Assembly: GCA_963920765.1 (NCBI GenBank)
Contig: OY987250.1
Location: 18,344,409 to 18,408,408 of the forward strand
Direction: 5' to 3'
Source of the DNA: Ulota crispa
Lineage: Eukaryota > Streptophyta > Bryopsida > Orthotrichales > Orthotrichaceae
DNA length: 64,000 nucleotides
Below the pieces are notes generated by a model that saw only the letters and a program-made list of their open reading frames with translations, had not been told where the DNA came from and ran no database searches. A program made the translations under genes and the position numbers. Below, in pieces: positions 23,340 through 35,295 of the stretch; within the stretch, counting starts at the first letter, position 1, and each line of letters opens with the position of its first letter.

Positions 23340-25140
23340 CAAAACAACAACAGAATTGCCCAAGTATCTACGATTTTCTACGCTTCTTGGACAGAGCTCT
23401 ATCTACTTGCATAGACAATGTTAAGTATCCTTGTTGCAACCTGGTATTCCTCCTGCCTAGAGGTGAGTATACTTTGGTGGGATCCTCCTTGTCAATTGCT
23501 GCCTCACCACCATCAACTTCCACCCTAGATGCTACGTTCCTCAATTCTGTGAAGGAACTAGGCTGAGAAGTAAGGAGGTTCTCCATGGAAGTTTGGGCAC
23601 TCTCACCCTCAACCATCAATTTGTGCCTCTTCTTCCCCTTTTTCTTCTCCCTTTTCTTAATTTTTTAGGGGTAGCATCCTTTGGCACCTCTTCCTCCACA
23701 TTCTGCTTCCATTCCTCAGATGCTGCAAGCTGCCCCTCCCGGTAAACAACCTTGAATCCCATGCTCACATCACTACATCCACCACCTCCAACATCTTTGT
23801 CACCTCCACCTTTTCCTCCAACAGATAATTCTTTCCCCCCTCCCTCCTTTTCCCACGACCGACTTCATTGACAACCCTTGTCCTCTTGAAATCTTTGTCA
23901 GCATATCCCTTCCCCTTTCCAATAGTTCCCTCACAAACTGCATTGTCCACTTACACACGTAGAAGTACATGTTCAATGATTTGAGCACTTCAGCTTAGGG
24001 GAGGTAGGAGCAGTAGTTGCATGGGTTGTTCAAAAGGCACCTTGCAAATGTCAGCCCCCTCTTGAACTTTGGCAAGGTGAGCTCCCTCTCCCTCCGTGTT
24101 GTTGCAAATGTTTGCCCCCTCTTCCTATGTACAAATGCAAGGGTTAGCTGCCTCTTCCATATCAGCGAAGCGGGTGCTGGCATTTGCTCCCAAGTTGCGG
24201 ATGTGAGACCCTTCTCTTCTAAAATGTCCACAACTGTCAAACTCCACTCCAACCTCACGGATGGCTAAACCGTCTTCCATGTTGTGGAAGTCTGCTCCCT
24301 CTCCCATGTTGTTGATTTCTGCCTCCTCTCCCACTTCGGGGATGTCAGCCTCCTCTCCCACCTTGGGGATGTCAGCCTCCTCTCCCACCTCATGGATGTC
24401 AGCCCCCTCTACTACAGACAAGCCTAATCCAACACCTCCATCACCTGTAGACGTTCTAGCCACAGTGTCTCCCTCAACTACTTCCAACTAGTCGCTTGTG
24501 TCTTTTCGTAAAGCCTCTCTTTCATTCTCAATGAACCTCCAAATTTCTCCTCACAGATGTGCTAGCAAAGCCTCTCGTCTAGATACCTGCTGAGAACACA
24601 AACCAGAGATTAGCCTTAAAATTAGAGATTAGAGGGGATGATAAGGATTGCAAAATCTAACTGTATGAAAGTAATTTGCATACCTTGCAATCCTCTTCCT
24701 CTTCACCTACTGCTAGTCCATTTACATTGCTATCAATACTTTTATTTTTAGTTTCAGAATTTGAGACACTGGTATCGGAGCTAGAAGGCAAGTTCAGCAC
24801 CTTCATTGCAAGCCCATCCTTGCTTGATTCTGACTCCAAACTAAACTCTGACTTTGCATCCTTGTTGCTCTTGGGAACTGGCCTTTGAGCCTTTTTTTTT
24901 CTTCTTTCTTGAGTTTGACTTTAAAGCAGGACTGTCAACTTCACCCCAAGCTCTCTTCTTTGAATCTTCTAAATCATGGGATTCTTTTGGTTCACTGTCG
25001 TCCTCTACAACTTTGGAGAATCCATGACCTTCCCAATGAGTAGCCTTTAGTGAACAAACAACATGGCTAGTAGCTCCTTTTGTGAAATTTGTTGGAGAGT
25101 TTGCAAGATGGGCAAACTTTTGGCAAGCAACTACACAACA
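23340..25140 (-). pseudogene. Broken N-terminal exons leading to the SET domain
   Basis: Minus-strand coding segments, GC-richer than their surroundings, read towards the SET exons: lysine/serine-rich frames around 25010-24890 (VVEDDSEPKESHDLEDSKKR), 24870-24683 (ESESSKDGLAMKVLNLPSSS, good AAG|GTATGC donor), 24590-24000 after a CTCAG acceptor (acidic repeat GEEADIPEV/GEEADIPKV, about 30 bp per unit), 23950-23640 and 23640-23368 (ending LSKKRRKS). Frame breaks are seen at the A-run near 24890, around 23820 and around 23655, and stops near 24555 and 24495, so the gene is not functional as assembled. The A-run shift alone could be a sequencing error. That these belong to the SET protein is inferred from strand, order and spacing; low-complexity N-termini are usual in SUVR proteins. 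Confidence 0.5.
24290..24420 (-). repeat. Coding minisatellite (about 30 bp units)
   Basis: On the minus strand GAGGAGGCTGACATCCCC-type units repeat about four to five times and encode GEEADIPxV repeats within the broken exon. On the plus strand the same units appear as TCAGCCTCCTCTCCCA. Confidence 0.7.
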
Positions 25141-25930
25141 AGCAATGCATTGCATTAATATTGCTGAACTCAATAACCAACATATCTCCCCAAAACTGAA
25201 CAGACAACCATAATTAAATACATTGAAGAAGATGTCATCTATATTAAGAAAAGGTGTTTTATTTTTAAATGAACCCCAATACAAAAACATAGTTATAGAA
25301 ATAATAAGTACAATTGTACTTATCAATACACAATTACAAACACAGAAAGTACTCTTGAATAAAACATACAAAAAGTATAGAGAGAAATGAAAGTACCAAA
25401 GTACGTTAAGCACTTATACATAGAGAAGTAGTTCTGGCCAATACATACCTAATACAAAATCAAAAAACATGTACTTTCTACATGCTTTCAATACTAATTT
25501 AGAATTCCAATTGTGTATTCTACAAAAAATGTACAGAAGGAATACTAAGATTGGGTATAATAAGTACAATTGATGTTAATTAGTACACTAAAAATGGGTT
25601 ATAAACAAAAGCTTCATACTTTGAATCAGTAAGTACTTGGATTGTTGATACAATTTTATTAGTATTAGAAAAAATAAATACAACTTGTCTTTAAGTAGAT
25701 ACATTTATTTATCCTTTCTATGAAAGTATTGTATAAATTCTACTAAGCATTTGCTTTAGTATAATTTCATACATCTTGTTAAGTACAAAGTGTTATTAAA
25801 CTAAAAATCAGAACTATGATTTCAATTACTACCTCGTAAGTATGATTGTCATTGTGAGTGCATTTTAAATAACCACTTAGCAAGTTCTAAACTAAAGAAA
25901 CGTTTACATAATATAGCAAGTGAATGTAAT
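25141..25930. other. AT-rich intron-like stretch with GTAC words
   Basis: No coding signal. Very rich in AGTAC/GTACTT words, the same flavour as the intron at 17949-18915 and the spacer at 20.8-21.5 kb, suggesting a common origin of these stretches. Confidence 0.4.
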
Positions 25931-25932
25931 GG

Positions 25933-26349
25933 TCAACCACATATCCTGTAGAGAAGTCCATGGATTTGTAATTGACCATACAAACCTGCAAGACCCCTTA
26001 ACATAAAACAAGAGAGTCGTGCATGATTATAACATTTGAAAGTACATAAAGAAGGAATTGTCTTACCAGCTAGTGGGCATTTTGCCTTCGCTGACTCTAG
26101 TTGCTCTTCAAGGATCCTCTTCCGCTCATCACCCAAACCTAGCATTATAGATTTCTCCACAATCTCTGCACTAGGCTTGCTCCAACCATAACTCCGGTGC
26201 CATTCTGGATGTGACAGAGAGTTACACCCCAATGCAGTGCACCAATTACTCTTGCTAAAAACAATTGATGCACAAAAAAGATGATAAAAATGACGGCAAG
26301 ATGAAACTATAATGTCACTAGGAGGAATGGAAACAAACAAAGACAACAA
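25933..26349 (-). pseudogene. Zinc-binding-like segment (C..H.YH..C)
   Basis: Minus-strand frame containing SSCRHFYHLFCASI, then NWCTALGCNSLSHPEWHRSY and a helical tail (ERKRILEEQLESAKAKCP). The Cys/His spacing resembles a RING/PHD-like treble-clef segment (C-x2-H-x2-H-x2-C, then C-x4-C). The frame has no clear start, and the good codon content fades left of about 26030 and right of about 26310. It lies between the coiled-coil segment and the SET exons on the same strand, so it may be an internal exon of one large gene. Confidence 0.4.
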
Positions 26350-26520
26350 ACGGTAAGACTCATAAACTTTGTCTCAGTGCTAGAACATGGTAATTGTGAA
26401 GCATCATGCTCAGTAGGGGCATATGGGTCTAGGAATAAATAAACCTCCTAGCTTTCCTATCTTCAAAGACCATGACTGAGCTACCAAGCCATCAAACTCT
26501 AGTTGATGGCATTGAATCTG

Positions 26521-27949
26521 TTAGGTCAACTTGGCGATGAGGGTGTCAGCCCCTTCCACCTCAACATTAACTTTTGTGAGGTGCTTCTCTTGAGATTCAA
26601 GTTGCTCTTGGAGCATCTCCAGCTTGATGAGCTCACGTTCCACGCCCAAATCAAAATCCTTCATCCCCCCAATCAATTTATTCTTCTCGTCCATGTATTT
26701 CTTGAAAGTGCCTATCATGGACTCTATCTCTTTCTTCCTCCATTGACACTTCTTTGCACGTGATTCCGCTTCCCTTCGCTCAATTTTGAGCACCTCCCCT
26801 TCCATGTGTACCACGCTAATGAGCACATCCACCTCCAGCTGCCGATCGGCTGAAAGTACCTTAGAGAAAATTCCAACTCCTGGTTGCAAATCCCCACAAC
26901 CTACAGACACCCCTGACTCCCCACCAATTTCTCCATACTTTGACCGAGAAAGGACAGGCACCCTCTCCATTGTGAATCTAGCACCGCTACCTCCACCTCC
27001 CTCATCCTTTAACCCTTGCTCTAGCTTGATGGACCTCTAGTCCATCCCTTGAAGGTTTGTAGGTTTAGCACTTAACAACAAATTTTTTATAGTCTGTAAT
27101 TTTTTGAGGTCTTGTTCATACCGACTTTGCTACTGTTTGTTTGTTTCCTCTCTAAACAAACACCAGTTTACCTCCTTGCTTCCCTTCTCAAACTCCATCA
27201 CAAGTCCCTCCGCAAAGTGTATCTTCAGCAATGCAGGTACATTGTTGGGGCTGTATTGGTACATAATTGGATGGGGCTACTTGATCCTCTCTCTCAATTT
27301 GGGAAACTCGCATTGCTGCCAAAAAAAACCGTTGCAGCCGCCTTCACCTGAGGGATTTCCAAAACATTTCCTCACCATATGCCAGAGATCCTTTTCAATA
27401 GCAATGAGGATTTGTAGGTGAAGAATTGAGAAGCGCGTACTCTCAAGCAAAGTCTTCTTGGCTCAGCTTCCTTGGTGGTTGCTTCAAGTTCTTGATTTCA
27501 ATGTCTACATCCTCCGGTGTTTTGAAAGATTTTGTCTTCCTCCCCTTGCTTGGTGGTTTTTTCCAAATGTTGTGTTCTTCCTCCTCAACATGGTCACCTT
27601 TGTCGATGCTGTGCTCTTCCTTGTCGATGCCATGCCCCCGTCCCCCCTTCTGTGGCAATGGGTCTTCGTTGTTAGTCCTTTGAGGAGGGCCTTCATTTTG
27701 TCTCCAGTGGTCGTCGTTGTCATTTCCTTGAGGGACCCTTTCCTTCTGCTGTCTGTGTCCGTTGTCATCATTCTATTGAGGGGGCCTCTCTTTCTGATGC
27801 AAGGTAGCCATTTTCCCCTTCCTTATGTCGTTTGTATGTTTTGTTGCATTCTCCCTCACTTTCTATCCACTGTCTTTGCTTTTCACCGCGCTGAGCCTCC
27901 CTTTACCCAAGCCGCCCTTGCCTGATTGCGTTCCAGTAGAGCGCTCCAT
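26521..27949 (-). pseudogene. Broken 5' part: basic N-terminus, GRF-like motif, coiled coil
   Basis: Reading leftwards from a plausible ATG at 27949 (MERSTGTQSGKGGLGKGRLS), two stops occur before a long charged frame with QQKERVPQGN/RQNEGPPQRTN repeats that ends KLSQEDFA at 27443. A frame near 27400-27290 reads LWHMVRKCFGN, GEGGCNGFFWQQCEFPKL, which resembles a GRF-type zinc finger. Further left (27050-26524) a frame without ATG requirement shows a long Lys/Glu-rich stretch (MDEKNKLIGGMKDFDLGVER) typical of coiled coil, ending at TAA. At least four frame breaks or stops. Composition and strand match the SET-gene exons. Function unknown; it could be the second protein of a transposon. Confidence 0.45.
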
Positions 27950-28870
27950 CAAAACAAACCTTCAAGCCTAAAACAACAAGGATGAATGTAAAAAATCCCA
28001 AAAACATGAATGCATAAACTCATAAAATGAACGTACATCCCTCTTAACAAATGAAACAATACCGCATCTTCTTTGAAATTCTAAAGGAAGAAGCAAACAA
28101 ACAAACTTAGCAAGGAAGAAGTAATATTCTATCAACTTCATCAATCATAGTTAGCATCACAACCAAAAACTAACATTATGTAGAATTGCAAAGCATTCTA
28201 GTAATCCAAAAGTCTCCACCACACACTGACAATATCTAGCAATTACATGCTTACCAAATCCATGAACAACAAAGACTATGAATCCATCATTGCAAATGCA
28301 AGATCTCCACTTGATTAGCAAAATAGAAACCAATCCATTCATAATTAGCTAACAAGCACACAAAAAACTTAAATGGTTGTGTGAACTTATAAAAATTGTA
28401 TCTGCAAAAAGTAAAATAGGAAGATTGAGTTGCACCAAAATTCTAGAGACTTGCGGAACTTAAAGCAAGCTCTTTTCAAAAAGGAAGTTCCACTACAGCA
28501 CAAACAAACAAAATAAGCAATGAAGCAGACTAGACCCACAAAGAATCGTCTCTGAATTGCTTCGACATAAAGCAATGAAATTTTCTAATGCTTCAAGCAA
28601 GTGCGCTCTCAGCAACTAAAATAATGAACACACTTGTAGTTGGTGAAGGAAACACGGATTGCGTAATACACTAGCTACAAGGAGCAAATCTAAAGAGCGG
28701 TGAGCTAAAGACAAAAGCAAACGCAAATTCTGCAACAACGGAGCAATTGCAACAACATGGGCAACACAGCAAAATTTCAAAAAATTGTAAAAACAAGTTA
28801 GCACTAGAAAGGTGCAAGCTGAAGAACGAAGTCTTGCAAGTGCGGGAAAAGTAGTAATTGACTATCACCG
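27950..28870. other. Probable 5' flank of the minus-strand coding block
   Basis: No coding region supported; short AT-rich open frames only. If 27949 is a true start, this holds its promoter. No convincing TATA box was picked. Confidence 0.25.
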
Positions 28871-28879
28871 ATTACTCCT

Positions 28880-29100
28880 AGACTAGCTGTGGCAATTACC
28901 TACGGTCACCGGTAGACATGATAAATGGAACTACTGGTAACCTCCAGTCACCAATGAAGGAGTCTTGGCACTGCAAGAACAAAGTAATTGGCAACCACCG
29001 GTTGCTCCTGGGGTACTCAACGTGGATTACCTGCAGTCATTGGTTGGAAGTATGGACATCACTATTGGTAACCCCCGGTCACCGGTCAAGTACTAGCCAA
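28880..29100. repeat. Imperfect GGTAACC/GGTCACCGGT repeats
   Basis: Several copies of words like GGTCACCGGT, GGTAACCTCCAGTCACC, GGCAACCACCGGTTGC and GGTAACCCCCGGTCACCGG, spaced roughly 50-60 bp apart, in DNA that is GC-richer than both flanks. No gene recognised. Confidence 0.55.
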
Positions 29101-30834
29101 ATTAATGGTGGAACAAGACAACCTACTACTCAATCATTTTTTCAATTTAAGATTGCTAATTATGTGTTGTACAAAGATAATTCACATGACATGTTCACGT
29201 CATATGCATTAGGTTTTTTGTAATTCTAATTAATGCTCAGTTGTTATAGAATTCATGTGTAGTACTCTTGATTTTAATTGGTGAACATCAAATGAGTACC
29301 TTCCATCTGAAGGCGTTTGAGTGTTTTAACAATAAAAGCTTTTGTCCTTAAATTACCATAAACCCTTAAACATACTCCAAAAGTCTCTAGGAAACTCTAA
29401 AAAATGTATTTTCAAGATGGATTATTGTTTTCAAGTAGTTATGATTTCAACCCAAGTAAATATCTAAACTGTAAACTCCTAAACCCAAAACCCTAAACCC
29501 CAAAAATACAAACATAGTCAAATTTTAATTCTAAACCCTAAACTCTAAACTTGCAAATGGGATTATTGTTTTTGTATTATCATTTGTTATGCAACTTCAT
29601 GCTTTGTTAATTAAACATTATTATGTTCAAACTAATTATTATAATTAAAAACCATTCATTCTGTCTAAGACAACTATTTCAAATGATTTCAAGAAGTATA
29701 ACAATAGAAGCAGTATATAAATGTATGTATGTTAATTTCAATTCAATGAAAATGTATTGTAACATTCAAAATATTAAAGTGCATTGAACATTACAAACAT
29801 TCACAAATAATATAATAAACATGCGGTCACATAATGTAAGAAACATGTGGTGACAAAGAGTACATCACAAAAACAAATGAAGATACTTTTAATATTTGAA
29901 TAGAGAAGCTAAATGTAACTTTTATTGTAAAACAAATTTAATACAAATATAGCATACAATGTGGACCCTCTTTTAAATACAATGATTGCCAAAATGAATA
30001 TGACGTTTGCATAACTTGCCATAGCAATCATATGAATATACATACTTAAACATGAAACTACCATTGCTAAAACATATCTAGCGCATGTTCAAGCAACATA
30101 CAAAAATTAAAATTCTCTTTAAAATGTGAATTATGTTATCAAAACATTAAGGAAAACAATTTATCAAACTATTGGGTTTCATGAGCACACAATTCTTTGA
30201 TGACTATGAACACTATATTATTAAAGTTAAATACTCATGATTTAGCCATATTATAAATATAATATGAATAACAAACTTTCAATAAATATTTAATTATTAT
30301 AGTAAAATCTAGAATTTTTGATCAATTCATTTGTAATTTCATAGGTTTTTTTGGGATTCTTCAAAATTGCTATACTATGTAAATACATACTTATAAATAT
30401 ATGTATATATATGTATATAAATATAAATATATATATGTTTATATTTATATATTTATATATCTGTATATACTGATCCATGATAACCTGGCAATTTTGAATT
30501 TCAGATTCTGGCAAATGTAATAATTGTGTAAATCCTTGAACCCAAACCCTAAACATTGTCAATACCTAGTATGTGCATGAAAGTGTCTCAAAACTCTATT
30601 ATAGGCAAAAAATAAGCATCCATTCCCTAAATGAAGTCTAAAGAAATTATTGGACCTCTACGTTATTTGTTCATCAAAAAACCTAAACCTACATTTCATG
30701 TATATTTAATTTATAACTATATGCTTTAATGAACTCTACACATGATCTTTGATGCCAAAACTTAATAATTAGTCAATAACCTATTTATAATTTTTTTTAG
30801 AAAATAAAGAACTTCATATAAGCAAGTGGAGTTG

Positions 30835-30837
<3 letters not shown>
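29101..30837. other. AT-rich DNA without a recognisable gene
   Basis: Nothing supportable. It contains a few plant-telomere-like words (CCCTAAACCC near 29490) and a TATATG/TATAAA microsatellite at about 30395-30470. Confidence 0.4.

Positions 30838-30872
<35 letters not shown>
30838..30872. repeat. (TA)n microsatellite
   Basis: About 17 TA units directly before the GGGAATT-ended element. Confidence 0.9.
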
Positions 30873-30875
<3 letters not shown>

Positions 30876-31167
30876 GGGAATTGCTAAAGCCACACCCAAA
30901 ATTGCTAATGCCACACCCCAAAGTGGGCTTTGAGCATGAAATGTGAGAATTTGATGTTGGTTTTTTTGATTTGGATCAAAATATTTGTTTCACTTCTATA
31001 GTTCTAAGGCTACATTCAAAAAGAATTGAGGTGCTTAATTTGAAACTAAAATCATAAGACTTTTGAATTACTTAGAGCAAAATATATTTAAAAAATAGCT
31101 ATGGTGCATTTAAAATTCAACAAGAATTAGAATTCTTTCTTTTTTTCTTTCAAGAAGGTAGTAATTG
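30876..31167. mobile_element. GGGAATT-ended element, truncated by the gap
   Basis: Starts GGGAATTGCTAAAGCCACAC at the end of a (TA)n tract and is closely similar to the copy at 41928 for about 250 bp. Its right end is lost in the assembly gap. Confidence 0.7.
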
Positions 31168-31367
31168 NNNNNNNNNNNNNNNNNNNNNNNNNNNNNNNNN
31201 NNNNNNNNNNNNNNNNNNNNNNNNNNNNNNNNNNNNNNNNNNNNNNNNNNNNNNNNNNNNNNNNNNNNNNNNNNNNNNNNNNNNNNNNNNNNNNNNNNNN
31301 NNNNNNNNNNNNNNNNNNNNNNNNNNNNNNNNNNNNNNNNNNNNNNNNNNNNNNNNNNNNNNNNNNN
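31168..31367. other. Assembly gap (200 N)
   Basis: Undetermined bases. Upstream exons of the carrier gene could be hidden here. Confidence 0.99.
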
Positions 31368-31900
31368 TCTAGAATTATTGCATAGACATTTATGTACCCT
31401 AACCATGCATTTCACTCTAATTCTCTTTGGATCGTTCTTCTAATTATCCCGTAATGTTTTATGAATAGTGACTTATGTCAAACCTCAATTGCAATGATGG
31501 TTTGTACCCAAAAAAATTGAAGTGTATGCAGATGTTGAATAAAATTGTTACGCCTTTGGCAAATTTTTGTTTGGAAAATACATATGTGTAGATCAAAGAC
31601 ATTTATTGTAAGAGTTAATGGTTGGTTATTTTTCTATGTTTGAAAGCCAAAGTGGCAAAGAATTTTAGATAGTGTCTTAAGAAACATCAATGCCATGACA
31701 AACACACGTTACCATTATTTCAAAGGAATTTAAAGCACAAAACATTCAAAGTTGTTAGCTTGATTGTGGACTATATGCAAGTTTAGTTGTTTGCAAACCT
31801 CTCTTTTAGATTTTACATTTATCATGTACTAAACTAAAATCTGGGGGTCATTTTTTTCACACATTTTGGATTTGTATTGTGGTATTTTCTACCTTTACAG

Positions 31901-34323
31901 GACAAACAACCCATTGTATGGAATCCTCGAATTTTGTACAGAGGAGTGGTAGTAAATGCAGCAAGCATGGCACCAATTAGTGCTATCCAATTTGGTGTCA
32001 ATACAGCTTTGGAAAGCAGAATGACAGGTGTTGAATTTTTTCATTCCTAACACATCTTTACACTTAGCAAGACATTTCAACATAACGTTGTTAGTTCTTG
32101 TGATTTACAATCTTTACAATTCACTATAATGATAACTAATACGAGGTTTTATGTTGAACTGGTTTTGAAAAACACACATAACACATATAAGTTAAAGTTG
32201 ATTGACCGGCATATTGTTTTTAATCATCAAGATACGTGTTGATATAGCTAGTATTTTTAATCGTTTTGCTTCACAATAAAAATCTTTGCATACTTTTTCG
32301 AGTGAATATTGGAATTCATTAATGAAAAAATGCTCAAACTTGTATTAGAACTAAGGCAAGTTTATGGCAAGTTTTAATTAGCTTCAGAGAATATCACTTG
32401 TAATAATTTTGACTCCAATAAAACTCATTCTTTTATCATGAATGTGAAATGGCATAAGCATACATTAGTGATAATTCTAAGTACTAAATTAAAGTAAGAC
32501 TCAAACAATAGTAGTAACACGTTGAACAATTATCAAGTAGAGGATAGATTTGACACACAACGATTTTCAATTTGACAAAAAAAAAACATATGAAGGCAAC
32601 TGATTGACTCAATTGGAAACAAAGATGAAGTAGAAACTCCATTTTGGTAGCATTTTCACTTTAATCTCTATTTATATACCCTATCAATACTTTTTATTAG
32701 AAACCAAAATGAATGAATTATATGAATTTTCATTCTTTGTTGATCATTCAAGGGAAGATTTTATGGATACCCCTAAAGTTTGCCATACTTTTATAGATAA
32801 CCCATGGATTTTCATAAATTACACAAATACCCTTGGTCCATAATTTTTTAGCATTTGTTTTGCTATGCACCTACTTCTTTCATGACCAATGTTAAAGCAA
32901 GGAGTGCAATAGAACATAAAAGAAGCAACGTGTGCACAAGGGAGAAAGAAGTAACATGCACAATAAAACAACGCCTAAAAACTATGGTCCAAGGATATTT
33001 GTGCAATTTCTGAAAGAGCAAAGGTATCTATACAAAAATGACAAACTTCAAGGATATCCATAAAATTTTCCCATAATTTAATGATGTAAATATTCATACA
33101 ATTACTCATTGAAGTTGTTGCGTGACTTGGTTCCATGCATAGGGCCATTAACAAGCATGGATAAGATTGGAATAGGATTGGCTGCTGGAGCTGTTTCTGC
33201 AATAGTGTCAAGTCCATCAGAAGTTATAATGATTCAACAACAAAAAACCGGATTGTCCATATGGAGTCAAGTGCAGTCTTTGAACCATCATCATGGTTGG
33301 TTATCCTTGGGGCGTGGCTTTGTAAGCAACAATCATAATCTACTACTAGCAGGCAATTCTCTTAAAGTATCATTTTGCCTTATAAATGTAAACTCATTAT
33401 ATAAAAAGAAAAACATGAGCTGAAATGCCACCATAATCATATTCGGTTTTTTTTTCTATATTCAACATCTTTCCATATAAATGAATGATTATTCAATTGA
33501 TTTTCTTGATAAAACCTAATGTACTTACCTTTAATGACTTTCACAAGGTGAATTGCATCAATTATTCTAAATTGACGAAAAACCAAATGTGGGCAATCAC
33601 TCATATTAAAGATGTTTTAAACAAAAATTTAAAAAACCAAGGGATCATGAGAGTCATTTGATCAGTACTATGTATAGTTGAGTCTTAAATTTAATCACAA
33701 TCTGGAATTAAGCAAAAAGTATAAACAATTTATATATGTATGTATTGTGCAGATACCTTGTTTAGTGAGAGAAGCAATATATACGGCCACATACTTGGGC
33801 ATAAATCCCATTCTACATGCAGATCTAATGAAAGTAGATAGATCAAGTGCCTTCAAACTCAACACCACATGGGCTTTGGTGCTTGCATCTTGTATCTCTG
33901 GCACAGTTGCTGCTGTTGCCACACAACCAATTGACACCATTAAAACTCGAATGCAGGCCAACATTCACTTGATTGAATACAAGTCATTGATTACACTATT
34001 AATTGCAATAACTAGGATATCGTATACGTTTTTTAGTGCGTAGTTGCTGGAACATAAACATAACCATATTTATGTGTTTGGTTTTTTATGATTGAATTAT
34101 TAAAATACATACTTTTTGACACATTTTGTTTAGGTTTTAATAATTCTATTATACTGCAGGAAGTTGAGGTCAGCAACACAAACTATAGTAGAAGAAGGAG
34201 GATATAAGGCTCTCTATTCTGGACTTGTTCCAAGAACGCAACGTATAATTTGCGCAGTTTTGATTTTGAGTGAGGCTAAAGACCATCTCACTCATTTGTA
34301 CCTTGATTACATGCCAAAATAAG
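31901..34323 (+). CDS. Mitochondrial carrier (SLC25) family protein, 3' exons
   Basis: Four exons recognised. Exon 31901-32027 after CTTTACAG: ILYRGVVVNAASMAPISAIQ, the end of the first carrier repeat. Exon 33143-33321, phase-matched (G|GG): GIGLAAGAVSAIVSSPSEVI then MIQQQKTG, the second repeat with the P-x-E carrier signature; donor GTAAGC. Exon starting 33753 after GTGCAG: REAIYTATYLGINPILHADL, then QPIDTIKTRMQA, the third-repeat signature P-x-D-x-x-K-x-R. Last exon 34160-34323: KLRSATQTIVEEGGYKALYS, GLVPRTQRI, stop TAA. The donor of the third exon is unsure: 33982 (weak AA|GTCATT, gives the usual spacing) or 34021. These proteins exchange metabolites across the inner mitochondrial membrane; the substrate cannot be told. 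The N-terminal exons with the first P-x-D signature were not found (the gap or unrecognised sequence). The seen exons have no stop or frameshift. Confidence 0.85.
32752..33072. mobile_element. Intronic inverted-repeat element, 321 bp
   Basis: Inside the first visible intron of the carrier gene. GGGAAGATTTTATGGATA at 32752 pairs with TATCCATAAAATTTTCCC ending at 33072; the terminal inverted repeats can be followed, imperfectly, for about 60 bp. No target duplication could be settled. Confidence 0.75.
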
Positions 34324-35164
34324 GTTAAGTCTTTGTGTTATATGAACTTTATTAACTTTGCAATTCTCAAGAAATTTAAGATTGACATTGAAAATTTTAA
34401 TTGTTGCTTTAGACTTTTATACTAGTGGCTTAGAAGATTCGTAAATTTTTAATGTCTAGTATCTTAAAGCATTAGTTTTTGTTAATCATTTGTGCATCTA
34501 AACCAAAAGCAATCCTGTATAAAAAACATATAGTGGGTTCATTGATTGTAATTTTCATGTGATTTATGGTTTACGGAATTGCCTTAAGTGAAATGATTTT
34601 GATATTTCAAATAAAATTTAAATTTTGTCCTTTTATATTTTTGTTGGAGTGATGCTTGAAATAAGAATTTATATATGTGTTTTTTGAATTTTATTGAAAT
34701 ATATGATTATTATTTTGAATAGCTAATACCTTAAAAACAGATTGTAGAAGTAAAGGAACTAAACAAATAAAGTAGTGACAATGACTCAAGTAAGAACAAG
34801 AACTCATTGTCTTTGAAGGAACAATAGTGTTATTCTTTAAAAACTAATTGAAATTTCATTTTTTTCAAAAGCAACAATTCTTTTTGTATATTAATGTTAA
34901 TGCAAATGGTTTAATTCCTTGTTAGGTACTACTACAATTGTTTAGTATCTTCAAATCATGTGAAATGTTCCAAATGCAGCTTTGTATTTTAGAAGTGTGT
35001 TATGTATAGTTAAGTATTTAATAAATAAAACGATAAAATACTTTTAATAAACAACATCAAAGGTACGGTTTTCTTAAATGACTTTGATATAAGTTTATAG
35101 ACTTAGTTTGTAGCATCAATCTATACTACTTAGTGGGAGGATTTCTCTAAGTGTGCTCTATTCT
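34324..35164. other. 3' flank of the carrier gene
   Basis: AT-rich DNA without a gene; presumably 3' UTR followed by spacer. Confidence 0.4.
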
Positions 35165-35295
35165 CACTACAAGAGAAGTTGTCTCCTGTGACACATCTGA
35201 ATTGATTAAAATGTCCATACTGACAAAAAAGTGTATGAATCAGCGTGACCTAATTGACTAGAAAATGTCCTAATTGACACTACTCCCTTGTAGAT
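35165..35295. mobile_element. CACTA-type MITE with damaged right end
   Basis: Begins CACTACAAGAGAA and ends ..CCCTTGTAGAT, where CTTGTAGTG is expected. The interior carries CCTAATTGAC words like those in the 4113 copy. About 131 bp, non-autonomous. Confidence 0.65.

Noticed and set aside
29480-29520. CCCTAAACCC words as a telomere or interstitial telomere array
   Set aside because: Only two or three imperfect units, no array.
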